The notes under the pieces: model-generated
Database searches by the model: none
What the model was told of the DNA's origin: nothing
The model's input: only the letters and a program-made list of their open reading frames with translations
DNA from: an uncultured Candidatus Saccharibacteria bacterium
GTDB lineage: Bacteria; Patescibacteriota; Saccharimonadia; Saccharimonadales; Saccharimonadaceae
NCBI GenBank assembly: GCA_938036625.1
Contig: CALHQH010000009.1
Span: forward strand, 1 to 53,495
Length of the DNA: 53,495 nt
Direction of reading: 5' to 3'
Shown: positions 23,284 to 31,974 of the stretch, piece after piece
Layout of the letters: each line of letters opens with the position of its first letter
Numbering within the stretch: the stretch's first letter is position 1
Program-made: the position numbers and the translations under genes

Positions 23284-24489
23284 CTATCGGCGATAATACT
23301 GTGCCAAGAAATGATCTCGAAAGGCGTAGAATGTGCCATCTTCGAGGCTGTGGCGAATGTTGTCGACAAGCTTGATGATAAAGCGCTCGTTGTGGATCGA
23401 CAGCAGTGTCCCCGCCAGGCTCTCCTTGGCACGAAGCAGGTGACAGATGTAGGCCGCAGTGTAGTGCTGGCAGGTGTAGCAGTCACACTCCGCCATAATA
23501 GGCGCAAACAGCTCGCGATATTTCGTCCCACGCATATTCACCCGCCCATGCGGTGTGTAAGCCGCACCATTGCGCGCTACGCGAGTTGGGCTTACACAAT
23601 CAAAGGTATCAATACCCTGCTCGATCGCCGCAAAGATATCATCTGGCTCCGAGATGCCAAGCAAATGCCGTGGGCGGCTTTCAGGCAAGATCTCGTTCAC
23701 CCACTGGATAGTCTGGGCCATCGTTTCTTTCTCTAGCGCCCCACCAATACCATAGCCATCAAAATCCATTGCGCCAAGGCGTGCTGCGGTTTGCTTACGC
23801 AGGTCCTCATAATTCGCCCCTTGCAAGACACCAAAGAGCGCTTGATACGGCTTATCTGGCCGAGTAGCCCGAAGACGCTTGACCTCTGCTAGGCTGCGCT
23901 CTGCCCACGCATGGGTACGCGCCAGTGCCTCCACTTGGTATTCATACGGGTCAATCAGCGAGGTCAGCTCATCAAAGGCAAAGGTAATATCTGCCCCAAT
24001 TCCTGCCTGGATTTGCATCGACAGCTCTGGCGTAAACTTATGCAATGAGCCATCGAGGTGCGACTTAAACATCACGCCATTATCATCCACCCAGGCGTGC
24101 CGGCTCGACTTCTTGGCAATCGCAATCTCTTCATCCACATCAGTGCTCATCGCCAGCACCTTCTTAAAGCCCGAGCCGAGGCTCAGTACCTGAAAGCCGC
24201 CGCTGTCGGTAAAGGTTGGACCACTCCAGTGCATAAACTTACCCAAGTATCCGGCCTTCTCTATTAGCTTGTGTCCCGGCTGTAGGTAGAGGTGATAGGC
24301 ATTAGCCAAGACAGCTTGCGCGCCCACGCTAGCTACCATCTCGGGCACCATTGCCTTCACATTCGCCTTTGTGCCCACCACAATGAAGGCTGGCGTCTTG
24401 ATATCACCATGTGGTGTGTGAATCACACCAGTCCGCGCCAACGTCTGCGGCATGCGGCGAGTAATGGTAAATGAGAATGGTGCTGGCAT
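23284..24489 (-). CDS. tgt: tRNA-guanine transglycosylase with altered base-specificity residues
   Basis: 401 aa. The substrate-side Asp95 (TDSGGFQ), the nucleophile Asp297 (IDTFDCVSPTR) and the zinc site Cys335, Cys337, Cys340 and His366 are intact, so the enzyme should swap G34 of GUN tRNAs for a queuosine-type base. Bacterial enzymes have Cys after FDE (Cys158 in the Zymomonas numbering) and Val in the GGLAVGE loop for preQ1; here the text is AFDELTS (Leu175) and IGGALEKE, so both positions differ. An extra segment of about 20 residues (around 118-138) lies before the SHLDGS motif. The window encodes tRNA-His (GTG), one likely target. Confidence 0.94.
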   Translation of the reverse strand: MPAPFSFTITRRMPQTLARTGVIHTPHGDIKTPAFIVVGTKANVKAMVPEMVASVGAQAVLANAYHLYLQPGHKLIEKAGYLGKFMHWSGPTFTDSGGFQVLSLGSGFKKVLAMSTDVDEEIAIAKKSSRHAWVDDNGVMFKSHLDGSLHKFTPELSMQIQAGIGADITFAFDELTSLIDPYEYQVEALARTHAWAERSLAEVKRLRATRPDKPYQALFGVLQGANYEDLRKQTAARLGAMDFDGYGIGGALEKETMAQTIQWVNEILPESRPRHLLGISEPDDIFAAIEQGIDTFDCVSPTRVARNGAAYTPHGRVNMRGTKYRELFAPIMAECDCYTCQHYTAAYICHLLRAKESLAGTLLSIHNERFIIKLVDNIRHSLEDGTFYAFRDHFLAQYYRR

Positions 24490-24874
24490 AGTATGATTGC
24501 GTTCCCTATACCCCTCGGGGTATTTTACATTGAAATAATCGTGTTTCGCGCAAGGAGAAAAGCTCCCTCTCGCAAAAATCTCCCTTTATTGTACCACAAG
24601 CACTGAGCGGAATAGTGTTGATCCTCTACCTACCTATCACCCTAACAAATAGATTATAAGTGCCTGCTATAGCAGTCGACTCCGTCACTACTACAAGATC
24701 TCAATACTTGAGAAAATATAAATTCTTATAGGTGATATATGGTCAGAAACACCTCCAGAGCACCTGCTTCGCAATGTTAGAACGATACACTCATGATTGC
24801 ACGCTCCCTAGATAAAGCGATAAGCAACCAACATATAGTCCGAATAGAGGAAAGCAAAGGCTTTCGTGCCCACA
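24490..24874. other. Gene-free stretch upstream of tgt
   Basis: Near the tgt start, ATACCCC and GGGGTAT (24508-24523) form a stem that would lie in the tgt leader or promoter. A second imperfect stem joins GGAG and CTCC near 24561-24573. No known preQ1 riboswitch core was recognised. From 24590 to 24870 nothing convincing is seen; a 65-codon plus-strand frame there overlaps the transferase gene and is rejected. Confidence 0.4.
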
Positions 24875-25675
24875 CTACGCAACTCGCCGCGCGGGTTGGG
24901 TGTGACGCGCTTGCGCTTGTTGCAGCGCCACCACGACATCGCTCTCCGCACGCTCTTGGCCTGCTGGATGCGGCGCTAAGCCTGTCTTAGCCTGCAACCA
25001 TTCACTGGCAGACCGCGGCATAAGCTTTTGTACAAGGTCTGTCGCCACCATACCGAGCGTTGCAGCAACTACTTTGGCATCCTTCTTTAGCGAGGCTGTC
25101 TCAGCGTATACAACATCCTGCTCCATCATATGAATTGTATCTAGCTCGTAGCCAGGCTCATGCTGTTCTTTGCTATAAGGTGCCATAATGCCGGGGCGAG
25201 CCGTCTTGCGCGCCTCAATCCACTGCTGCTTAAGGCCTTCAGGAATGTCGGGGTTAGCAAGAATGTCATTATATACTTCGCCTGTGGCTAGTGGCCTTGG
25301 CCCGACGATCGCCATCTTGCCACGCAATACTTGCAGCAGCTGGGGCGCTTCGTCCACATGCGCCTTGCGTACGAGCTTGCCAATTGGCCCTGCGCTACTG
25401 TGGTTATAGCCATTAGCCGAGGCAGTGTTGCGCACTGCACCACGGAGTGTCCGCAACTTTGGCACCTTAACGAGGTTATCAAGATCACTGCCATAGCGCT
25501 CCTGCACGAAGAGCGTTGGCCCATCGCCAAGCTCCTTATGCATCGCCGCAGCGGCAACGAGAGCAGCCGAGCCCATACAAACCAGCAAAGGAACCGCCAC
25601 GACTCGGTCAAACCAGCGCTTCTCAGCACTTTTGTTATAGGCTTTGCCGTGTTTTGTTCTATTTTTTTGTGACAT
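24875..25675 (-). CDS. Bacterial sugar transferase (undecaprenyl-phosphate phosphoglycosyltransferase family)
   Basis: 266 aa. One N-terminal hydrophobic segment (RVVAVPLLVCMGSAALVAAAA) is followed by the catalytic cytoplasmic domain of the monotopic PGT family (PF02397): KVPKLRTL, VRKAHVDEAPQLLQVLRGK with the Asp-Glu dyad, and MAIVGPRPL. Such enzymes transfer a phospho-sugar from a nucleotide sugar to undecaprenyl phosphate to start a surface polysaccharide. The family's usual length is about 200; the C-terminal 60 residues are extra. The start is set by TTGACA, a 17-base spacer and TACCAT that ends 7 bases before the ATG; an ATG upstream lies within the promoter. Confidence 0.88.
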   Translation of the reverse strand: MSQKNRTKHGKAYNKSAEKRWFDRVVAVPLLVCMGSAALVAAAAMHKELGDGPTLFVQERYGSDLDNLVKVPKLRTLRGAVRNTASANGYNHSSAGPIGKLVRKAHVDEAPQLLQVLRGKMAIVGPRPLATGEVYNDILANPDIPEGLKQQWIEARKTARPGIMAPYSKEQHEPGYELDTIHMMEQDVVYAETASLKKDAKVVAATLGMVATDLVQKLMPRSASEWLQAKTGLAPHPAGQERAESDVVVALQQAQARHTQPARRVA

Positions 25676-25907
25676 CCGTTCGATGGTAGCACAATGTTGC
25701 ATATATGTCAACAGTATCGTGCCTAATCCTTCCTTTTTCACTTGATTTAGTGTAATTGTTATAAAGTATTGCACCCTTTAGGGCCACGCCAAACCAAAGA
25801 AGAGGCTACGACCTCTCTTCATCCAGTCTGATTCGCTGCTCTCAACAAAAACATCGCTCCGTTTGCGAAGTAATGCTCATTTTCTTGCATCTGTGGTGGC
25901 AATATAC

Positions 25908-25960
25908 GCCAAAGCTCGAACCTATTTCGAACGTAAAAGCTGAACCCGTGCAGGCTCAGC
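25908..25960. repeat. 53-bp repeat, copy A (inverted relative to copy B)
   Basis: This 53-base segment is the reverse complement of 27267-27319 with only three mismatches. It begins GCCAAAGCTCGAACC and ends GGCTCAGC; the end part forms a small hairpin with GCTGA/TCAGC arms. The two copies flank the histidine phosphatase-HD gene pair. Confidence 0.9.
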
Positions 25961-26010
25961 CCTCGACCCAAAGCTAGCCTTATAAACCGTATTTCACAGA
26001 AAGCTCTAGA

Positions 26011-26535
26011 TCAAATAGTTTCAACATTCCGCCTATAAGCTTTGCTAAGTTCACTTACTAGAGCTTCATCCAGTAGCTCACCAGATAGCTCCATAAAATA
26101 TACAAACTTATCACGGAGTCGCTTTTGCATATCAGTCGAAGCCAAGTGATAGTAGTAACTATTCTGAATGAGGTCTGCTGCGCGGATTGATAGGGCCTCG
26201 CTACCAAGCTCAGCCGTGCGAGCAAAAGACTGCATGATGTCTTGAGTATCTGAAACTGTGAGAGCATCGACATACACTGCAACCTGATGTCCAAAGCTTT
26301 GCTCGACATCGTCGATAGTAATATCTGTATCTTCAACAACATCATGAAGAACCGCAGCAATCACGACATCTTGCGGGAAACCTCTCTCCCAGAGCATCTC
26401 TGCAACTTGAATCGAATGAAGCAATACTGGTTTGGTGTTATGTCCAGAGTCTTGCAAAGCATTCGACAGGAAGAATAAGGCTCGCTCTATCTCGTGCTTA
26501 TCATATTCAAATTCTGCGATATGCGCCTTTTCCAT
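26011..26535 (-). CDS. HD-domain phosphohydrolase, SpoT/MESH1-like
   Basis: 174 aa. The metal ligands are His40 (PVLLHSIQV), His64-Asp65 and the ppGpp-hydrolase-type EDT motif (VLHDVVEDTD), with a further Asp in the RAADLIQN segment. The size and motifs fit a stand-alone small alarmone hydrolase, which would split (p)ppGpp to GDP/GTP and pyrophosphate, but other nucleotide substrates are possible. AAGGAG lies 9 bases before the ATG. It follows the histidine phosphatase gene by 6 bases, so the two form a short operon within the repeat-flanked cassette. Confidence 0.85.
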   Translation of the reverse strand: MEKAHIAEFEYDKHEIERALFFLSNALQDSGHNTKPVLLHSIQVAEMLWERGFPQDVVIAAVLHDVVEDTDITIDDVEQSFGHQVAVYVDALTVSDTQDIMQSFARTAELGSEALSIRAADLIQNSYYYHLASTDMQKRLRDKFVYFMELSGELLDEALVSELSKAYRRNVETI

Positions 26536-26541
26536 CTTGTT

Positions 26542-27114
26542 TTACTCCTTGTTGCCAATAGGATTGGCTAATTTTCTATCAACTTGCAGCTCAACTATCT
26601 CTTCGTTCCCAATCTTGTCATCTAACATCGCCTGTAAGTCCCTACCATAATAGCTCGCGAGAATTACAGTGATCGGACCCGAGTGCGTTACGATTAATAC
26701 GCATGCGTCCTTGCCGGCTTCGTATATACGATTTACCGCATTGATAACTCGTGTGGCCATTATCTCGTTTGATTCTCCATCAGGAAATCGCACTTTCATA
26801 TAACCACCCTCTATATGCGGAATGGCATCGTAGGGCAACCCCTCGTATTTTCCAAAACTAATTTCTCGTAGATCCTTGTCAGAAGTAGCCTTCTGTAGAC
26901 CAAGTATGTCCGAGATGATCTGCGCAGTCTGCACAGACCTTCCAAGATCAGATGTGTAGACACGATCAATTTTCTGAGATAGCTTCTTAATTTTTAGAGC
27001 CTTACGCTCCGCCTGCCGAACGCCAAGAATAGTCAGCTTGCTATCGCGTTGACCCATGGTAATGCCGCAGGCATTACCATCAGCTTGGCCATGCCTAGTG
27101 ATGAGAAGCTTCAT
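26542..27114 (-). CDS. Histidine phosphatase superfamily protein
   Basis: 190 aa. The catalytic LITRHGQ motif with His8, YTSDLGRSVQTAQI, the acidic EISFGKYEGL and the second histidine in IVTHSGPITV are all present. These enzymes remove phosphate from sugars, nucleotides or cofactors through a phosphohistidine. It is first of a two-gene operon with an SpoT-like hydrolase and sits in the interval bounded by the inverted 53-bp repeats. Its Lys/Ile/Asp-rich composition differs from the Ala/Gln-rich neighbours, in keeping with recent arrival. Substrate unknown. No ribosome site is visible before the ATG. Confidence 0.88.
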   Translation of the reverse strand: MKLLITRHGQADGNACGITMGQRDSKLTILGVRQAERKALKIKKLSQKIDRVYTSDLGRSVQTAQIISDILGLQKATSDKDLREISFGKYEGLPYDAIPHIEGGYMKVRFPDGESNEIMATRVINAVNRIYEAGKDACVLIVTHSGPITVILASYYGRDLQAMLDDKIGNEEIVELQVDRKLANPIGNKE

Positions 27115-27266
27115 GGTTCCATTGTCTCATGGCTAACGTAAATTGTTGCTGTACTTCGTCGGTAGCTTCATCTGCGTTACTATTATCCTCCAGGTATGTA
27201 ACAGCCCGCATAAGATATCAAGGTAGTATAGACTCAGCGATTCGACGCGGGTCTACTTGACCAGCA

Positions 27267-27319
27267 GCTGAGCCTGCGCAGGTTCAGCTTTTACGCTCGA
27301 AATAGGTTCGAGCTTTGGC
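27267..27319. repeat. 53-bp repeat, copy B (adjacent to tRNA-Gly trailer)
   Basis: It is the inverted partner of copy A (25908-25960) with three mismatches over 53 bases. It starts GCTGAGCC and ends GCTTTGGC, only 14 bases before the tRNA-Gly trailer/terminator module. Both copies point inward as an inverted pair around the two-gene cassette. Confidence 0.9.
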
Positions 27320-27333
27320 TCCGCCAAAGTTTA

Positions 27334-27379
27334 GAAAAAGCCGCCCTACAGGGCGACCGTTTCCAATTTTGTTCCGAAA
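27334..27379 (-). terminator. tRNA-Gly trailer and terminator (shared module)
   Basis: From the CCA end, 46 bases lead through GGAAACGGTC to a GCCC/GGGC stem with a TGTA loop and GGCTTTTTC. The same module follows tRNA-Glu at 7820-7865, while the other tRNAs in the window have unrelated terminators. Confidence 0.8.
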
Positions 27380-27454
27380 TGGTGCGGGTGCGGAGAATCG
27401 AACTCCGATCCCAAGTTTGGAAAACTTGTATACTAGCCGCTGTACGACACCCGC
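27380..27454 (-). tRNA. tRNA-Gly (TCC), CCA encoded
   Basis: Acceptor GCGGGTG/CACCCGC, anticodon stem CAAGT/ACTTG with loop TTTCCAA giving anticodon TCC, T arm CGGAG TTCGATT CTCCG, discriminator A and CCA. It reads toward the repeat-flanked cassette. Confidence 0.97.
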
Positions 27455-27496
27455 ACGCGCTACCCATTATATCACTTTTTTGTGTATAATAAAGAT

Positions 27497-27928
27497 ATGA
27501 CCAGAGGACTCCATCGCTTGCGCGGATCAAGCATACACACCAATGGCGTCGCACGCAATACCCGCACCATCGTCAACGGTGCTAAGACGTCGTCTCTACG
27601 CGTCGATCAGCGTCAGCATCAATCCATCCAAGAGCGCCGTGCCAACCACCTGCGCTACCAAAGCTCGCACACCATGATGGGCTGTCGGCCAATTGGGGCC
27701 GATAGTAGCCGTATTGATGACGAAGCACCTTATATGAACAACGAGCGCCTCCGAGGTACTTGCGGTGGGCCACGCGACCCATCAGGCTCGCGACCAGGCA
27801 CTGCCACCTATGCCCGCCGGCGCGACAACACCGTGCACACACCGCGCCAACCACAGCCAGCCTACAGCAAACCAGCCATGAAGCCAAGCTTCCGCCCAGG
27901 GTTCATGCAGCAAAACAAAGGCCAATAG
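27497..27928 (+). CDS. Basic, disordered hypothetical protein, 143 aa
   Basis: Not recognised. The protein is rich in Arg, Gln, Asn, Ser and Pro with few hydrophobic residues (RGLHRLRGSSIHTNG, then QRQHQSIQERRANHL and a Pro-rich end PRQPQPAYSKPAMKPS), so it is probably unfolded and strongly positively charged; binding to nucleic acid is possible but only inferred. A TATAAT box (27485-27490) ends 6 bases before the ATG, a leaderless start. It lies head to head with tRNA-Gly and is separate from the Clp-like operon. Codon use is similar to the neighbours. Confidence 0.65.
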   Translation: MTRGLHRLRGSSIHTNGVARNTRTIVNGAKTSSLRVDQRQHQSIQERRANHLRYQSSHTMMGCRPIGADSSRIDDEAPYMNNERLRGTCGGPRDPSGSRPGTATYARRRDNTVHTPRQPQPAYSKPAMKPSFRPGFMQQNKGQ

Positions 27929-28173
27929 CCACGCGCTTTGGCCCGCATCACTAGAGGTTATATTCTACAAAATACTTCTAGCACTGTAAGAGTGCCACTT
28001 CTCGCTCTTAAATTTTCTCCTAAGGATGGTGAGTCTGCGCTTTCAAGCGTCCTCGAGAACCCCTTCATATCTTCGGTCTTCTTATCCCAATACGTTATTC
28101 GTAATAGAATGAGCACTTTCTTACTATCACTCCCTTATAGAGCTAAGGCTGATTATTCGAAAGTACCGCACTC

Positions 28174-30621
28174 TTACCGCTTATACTCTGGTGGGATGAT
28201 TTCATCTGCTGTTACAACCTCTGGTGCGCCATCGGTCTGGAAAGCTTGGCGAGCTTGCTCAAGCGTGACAGTAATAGTGCTGCCAGGTGCCACACTGCCA
28301 CTGAGCATCTGGCGCGCCACAGTGTTCTCCACCGCTTTTTGCACCACGCGGCGCATTGGGCGAGCACCAAGCCGTGGATCATAGCCACGTTCGACGAGAA
28401 AGAGCTTAGCATCATACTCTACCGCGACCGAGACCTTTTGCTGGGCGAGCGTGGCATTGACCCCCTCAAGGATGAGATCAAGCACTTGCACCAACTCTTC
28501 CTTGGTAAACGGCCGGAAGAGGACAATTTCGTCAAAGCGGTTGAGAAATTCGGGACGGAACTGACCACTGTTGATGAGCTCGTCGGTAAACTGCTGTTCG
28601 AATTGCTCAAGCTTGTAGCCATGCTCGATATATTCGCGGATGCGGTCAGCTCCAGCGTTGCTCGTGGCAATGACAATCGCATCGCGGAAGCTCACCTCAC
28701 GGTTCTTAATATCGCGCAGGATCCCCTCATCCAGCAACTGCAGCAAGGTTGCCAGTACCTCTGGTGCGGCCTTCTCAATCTCATCCAATAGCACCACACT
28801 AAAGGGCTGCTTCATCACCTGGGCAGTGAGGCTGGCTGGGTCGTCAGCACCATCGGCAATCAGGCGCGATACATCCTCTGGCCGGACATACTCGTTGAGG
28901 TCGATCCGGACAATCTTGCCCTCACCACCAAAGTATACATCGGCCAAAGCCTTACTTAGCTCTGTCTTACCTACCCCTGTTGGCCCAAGAAAGAGGAAAG
29001 TGCCAATTGGCCGATTTTGGTTGCGCACACCGGCTCGTGCTCGGCGCAGGGCGTCGCTTACCACGCTGACCGCTCGCGTTTGGTTGACCATTCGCTGGTG
29101 GATAAGCGCCTCCATATTGAGCAGCCGCTCACGATCATCTGCAGTATTTGCCACACTAATCTTCACATCCATCGTCTGCTCGATGGCTTGCTGCACCGAC
29201 TGCTTCGTCACAACGCCATCCTCGTGGTAGCTCGCGGCCGACTCGAGCAGCTTGATGGCTTGGCCCGGCATAGCGAGATCATGAATATAGCGCGCACTGA
29301 GCCGATACGCCTCGCGCAGCGCTTGATAGCGGTAAGCCACATGGCGCTGCCCTTCGGTAATAACGGCTTGTTCTTGCAGGACGCGCAGTGTCTCGGCTTC
29401 GCTTGTGGGTGTTATGGAGATGCGATTGAGCGCATTGGCAAGCGATGGATTGCGCCGGCCAATCTGCAAAAATCGCTGCTCATCCATACTCAGAATAACC
29501 CTCAGGCGTCCTGCCTCGAGAATAGGTAGCAGCACATTGGTCAGATCCACCGCGCCGATCCCTTCTTCAAAAAACAGTTGAGCATTATCCAGGCAAATGA
29601 TGATATTCTTGGCAGTATACGCCTCACCAAGGACGCGCATAACGAGGTTCTCGAGCTCGCCTCGGCCTGGCGCTGCGGCAATGAGCGATGATGAGTCGAG
29701 AATGAACACCTGCCGAAACTTGAGACTACTAGGCAAATGCGCCGAGGCATCGAGCAGCCGCTCGGCAAAGGCGTGGATGATGGTCGTCTTGCCCGTGCCA
29801 GCCTGCCCCACCAGCACGGCATTCTGCCGCCCACGAGTGCCGAAGATGTCGATAAGCTGATCAATCGCTTTGGTGTGCGACGCCACATCAACAGAGAACA
29901 TCCCACCGCCACGGCTAATTTGCTCGCTAATATTCTGCCCAAAGCGGCGCAATAGTGGGATATAACCAAACGACCAATCGCGTGCCACCCCACCAGTGCG
30001 CCGTGGCTGATGAATCTGTGCCACTAATTGACGCAAGTGGTGCTGCCACTGCACAGCGCCATCGAGATCTTCGTCGTCGAGCTGGAGCTCCGCCAGGATA
30101 TTCTGGTAGCCAGGTATGCTACGTACCAAAGCCACCATAAGTACACTACCAGTGATTTGCTCGAGCTGGTTGTACTGGCGGATGCGATCAGCAAATTGCC
30201 AAAACTCGGGCATAATGCTCGGGTCGTCACTCACGAGATCTTGCATAAGCGCTGGGCTGAGACCGAGCCGCAATGCCATAAACAGCCCATCATTAACCGA
30301 ACGCAATGCCCAGGCGATATCGCGCGGCGTCGGCGTGGCGGGTAATCGGCCCAGGACATCACCAGTGAGCAACCCGTCAGCCGTGCCACCGCTAGTAGGC
30401 AAATGGGCAATCTCACCCTGATACCACCGGTGTAGCCCATATGGCACCACAGCCAGGCTCGCGATAAACCACCCTAGTGGCAGCTCAATCGCCAGCAATG
30501 CTCCTGCCCCTGCTAAGAATAGCAAAAATGGTGCCCACCACCAGTGATCGAAGCGGCCCATCTGCACACCCAGGCGAGCCTTCTTAGCACGCAAACTATC
30601 ATAGTGAAAGTCGCTTACCAT
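28174..30621 (-). CDS. Membrane-anchored Clp/Hsp100-like double AAA+ ATPase
   Basis: 815 aa. Two membrane helices (about 30-64) replace the Clp N-domain. The first AAA+ module has Walker A GQAGTGKT (272-279) but Walker B IIICLDNAQ ends in Asp-Asn, not Asp-Glu, so it likely binds ATP with little hydrolysis. The second has Walker A GPTGVGKT (546-553), Walker B VVLLDEIEK (609-617) and the ClpB-D2 C-terminal segment (DPRLGARPMRRVV). No ClpP-docking LGF/IGF loop was seen, so it may unfold or remodel envelope proteins without ClpP. Its start overlaps the end of the upstream membrane-protein gene by 7 bases. Start chosen by that overlap and by loss of homology-like text upstream. Confidence 0.9.
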   Translation of the reverse strand: MVSDFHYDSLRAKKARLGVQMGRFDHWWWAPFLLFLAGAGALLAIELPLGWFIASLAVVPYGLHRWYQGEIAHLPTSGGTADGLLTGDVLGRLPATPTPRDIAWALRSVNDGLFMALRLGLSPALMQDLVSDDPSIMPEFWQFADRIRQYNQLEQITGSVLMVALVRSIPGYQNILAELQLDDEDLDGAVQWQHHLRQLVAQIHQPRRTGGVARDWSFGYIPLLRRFGQNISEQISRGGGMFSVDVASHTKAIDQLIDIFGTRGRQNAVLVGQAGTGKTTIIHAFAERLLDASAHLPSSLKFRQVFILDSSSLIAAAPGRGELENLVMRVLGEAYTAKNIIICLDNAQLFFEEGIGAVDLTNVLLPILEAGRLRVILSMDEQRFLQIGRRNPSLANALNRISITPTSEAETLRVLQEQAVITEGQRHVAYRYQALREAYRLSARYIHDLAMPGQAIKLLESAASYHEDGVVTKQSVQQAIEQTMDVKISVANTADDRERLLNMEALIHQRMVNQTRAVSVVSDALRRARAGVRNQNRPIGTFLFLGPTGVGKTELSKALADVYFGGEGKIVRIDLNEYVRPEDVSRLIADGADDPASLTAQVMKQPFSVVLLDEIEKAAPEVLATLLQLLDEGILRDIKNREVSFRDAIVIATSNAGADRIREYIEHGYKLEQFEQQFTDELINSGQFRPEFLNRFDEIVLFRPFTKEELVQVLDLILEGVNATLAQQKVSVAVEYDAKLFLVERGYDPRLGARPMRRVVQKAVENTVARQMLSGSVAPGSTITVTLEQARQAFQTDGAPEVVTADEIIPPEYKR

Positions 30622-30992
30622 GGCAGCCACCCCACTATCGCAAGCCCCGCCCCCAGCAGTGGCAACACGGGCACAAGCGACCACGCAATAACAAAGACAA
30701 GCCCCACTACAGCAGTTATCGCTAGTGCGACAATGCCAAAAATAATCATAAAGCTCCGCACGATGCCGCCAATCGCCCGCGAGATGAGACGGTCAAAAAA
30801 TGCCCGAATCTGCACGCCAATCGGCCCATCCACCGCTCCTGCCGATATCTGTCGAAACGGCGCAAACCATGTTCGCACCAAGAGATCAATTGAGAAATAG
30901 TCAAATACACTCACCAGCTTCCCCCACACCATCGTGATCCGCTGCCACCACCCAGCGCCATACCACCACGCAAAAAATCCAACCACTATCAT
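30615..30992 (-). CDS. Small membrane protein, partner of the Clp-like ATPase
   Basis: 125 aa. An N-terminal hydrophobic, Trp-rich segment (VVGFFAWWYGAGWWQRI) is followed by a central amphipathic part (LLVRTWFAPFRQISA) and two membrane helices (FMIIFGIVALAITAVVGLVF and AWSLVPVLPLLGAGLAIVGW). Not assigned to a named family. The 7-base overlap with the ATPase gene and shared strand suggest a two-component membrane machine. Start chosen at the second ATG since TACAAT ends 7 bases before it; the first ATG overlaps that box. Confidence 0.75.
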   Translation of the reverse strand: MIVVGFFAWWYGAGWWQRITMVWGKLVSVFDYFSIDLLVRTWFAPFRQISAGAVDGPIGVQIRAFFDRLISRAIGGIVRSFMIIFGIVALAITAVVGLVFVIAWSLVPVLPLLGAGLAIVGWLPW

Positions 30993-31095
30993 ACTATGCA
31001 TTGTAGCGCACTAGCGTGATTTGTGCTACTCATATTGTCACAAAGCGACTCTACCTAGGATATACAGATGTCGCACCCTGCAAATCCATATCTTG

Positions 31096-31968
31096 TTACA
31101 AATGAGCAACGAGTCGATCGATTGTCAGATGTGCTTTGTTTGACTCATTACGAATTCTTTTGCATCTATCGATGCAATGCATGAGCGCTTTATGTCTGTC
31201 GTCGTCAAGCAAGAATAAACTATCACTCTCTTCTATATATGGCTGTAGTAGATTTTCTTGAATCTCCTGCCAGAAAATCTCGTCACTCGATGAGGCCATG
31301 AATCCACTCCGCGCAAAGGACTCAATTACTGTAGTGATATCCTTCATACAATCATCCTGAAAATCCACTTGCTGTAGAGCACTTTCTTTGTCTGCATGGA
31401 AGTAAGCGTTTTCCAAATCAAATGTAACAAACTCACCGGAAGGTATAGTTGCGATATTCTTCAATTGCATATCGCCATGATGCATCCCATTCGCATGCAG
31501 ATTCCCAATATATTGGCCAATTGACTCCATAACAGGAACAATCTCTGACTCATATGAGGGCTGCCCCGCATAGTACTCAGACCACGCTATGGAGTTCATC
31601 GTACCAAGCGATGGAATCCGCTGAGTTACAACATCTACGCCCTTCACACCAGAAACCGCTAGTGGTTTGTCAAGCACCGTCTGGAGAGTCTTTAGGCCGC
31701 GGCTGGCAGCTTCGTGCAATAGGTCAATCTCTCTCTGCGCTTTTTGACTATTACCAAACCGTTTAATTGCATATGACTGAGTATTATCTTGAGTATCCAA
31801 TGCAAAAAATACACCATGCCCACTATCAGATGCACCTATCTCTCCAGCGTGACTTAACTCAAGCGACCGACCAATCGCTTTGGCGAAAGTATTAATAGTG
31901 AGCACTTTCTCTACCTCTGTAGGCTTGTCGAGTTCAGGATGCACCATCTGCTCTTCATGTTTGCGCAT
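31096..31968 (-). CDS. Protein kinase-like fold enzyme (InaA/RIO-type)
   Basis: 290 aa. The kinase hallmarks are complete: VAIK-like Lys69 (SYAIKRF), catalytic loop His164-Gly165-Asp166 with Asn171 (HHGDMQLKN), and the metal-binding Asp184 (VTFDLENA, in place of DFG). The HGD form is found in aminoglycoside, lipopolysaccharide and RIO-type kinases. The substrate could be a sugar, lipid or protein. The gene follows the 229-codon gene by 6 bases in one unit. Composition (Glu, Ser, Asp, Ile) differs from the Ala/Gln-rich neighbours. The ribosome site is weak (AGAGAG). Confidence 0.8.
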   Translation of the reverse strand: MRKHEEQMVHPELDKPTEVEKVLTINTFAKAIGRSLELSHAGEIGASDSGHGVFFALDTQDNTQSYAIKRFGNSQKAQREIDLLHEAASRGLKTLQTVLDKPLAVSGVKGVDVVTQRIPSLGTMNSIAWSEYYAGQPSYESEIVPVMESIGQYIGNLHANGMHHGDMQLKNIATIPSGEFVTFDLENAYFHADKESALQQVDFQDDCMKDITTVIESFARSGFMASSSDEIFWQEIQENLLQPYIEESDSLFLLDDDRHKALMHCIDRCKRIRNESNKAHLTIDRLVAHL

Positions 31969-31974
31969 ACGGCT

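Noticed and set aside
24490..24600. A preQ1 riboswitch in front of tgt
   Set aside because: Only a plain ATACCCC/GGGGTAT stem and weak pairings are present; neither preQ1 class core was recognised.
25908..27319. An integron-type attC array
   Set aside because: The 53-bp repeats are inverted with respect to each other and no integrase or run of cassettes in one direction is seen, so attC is not supported.
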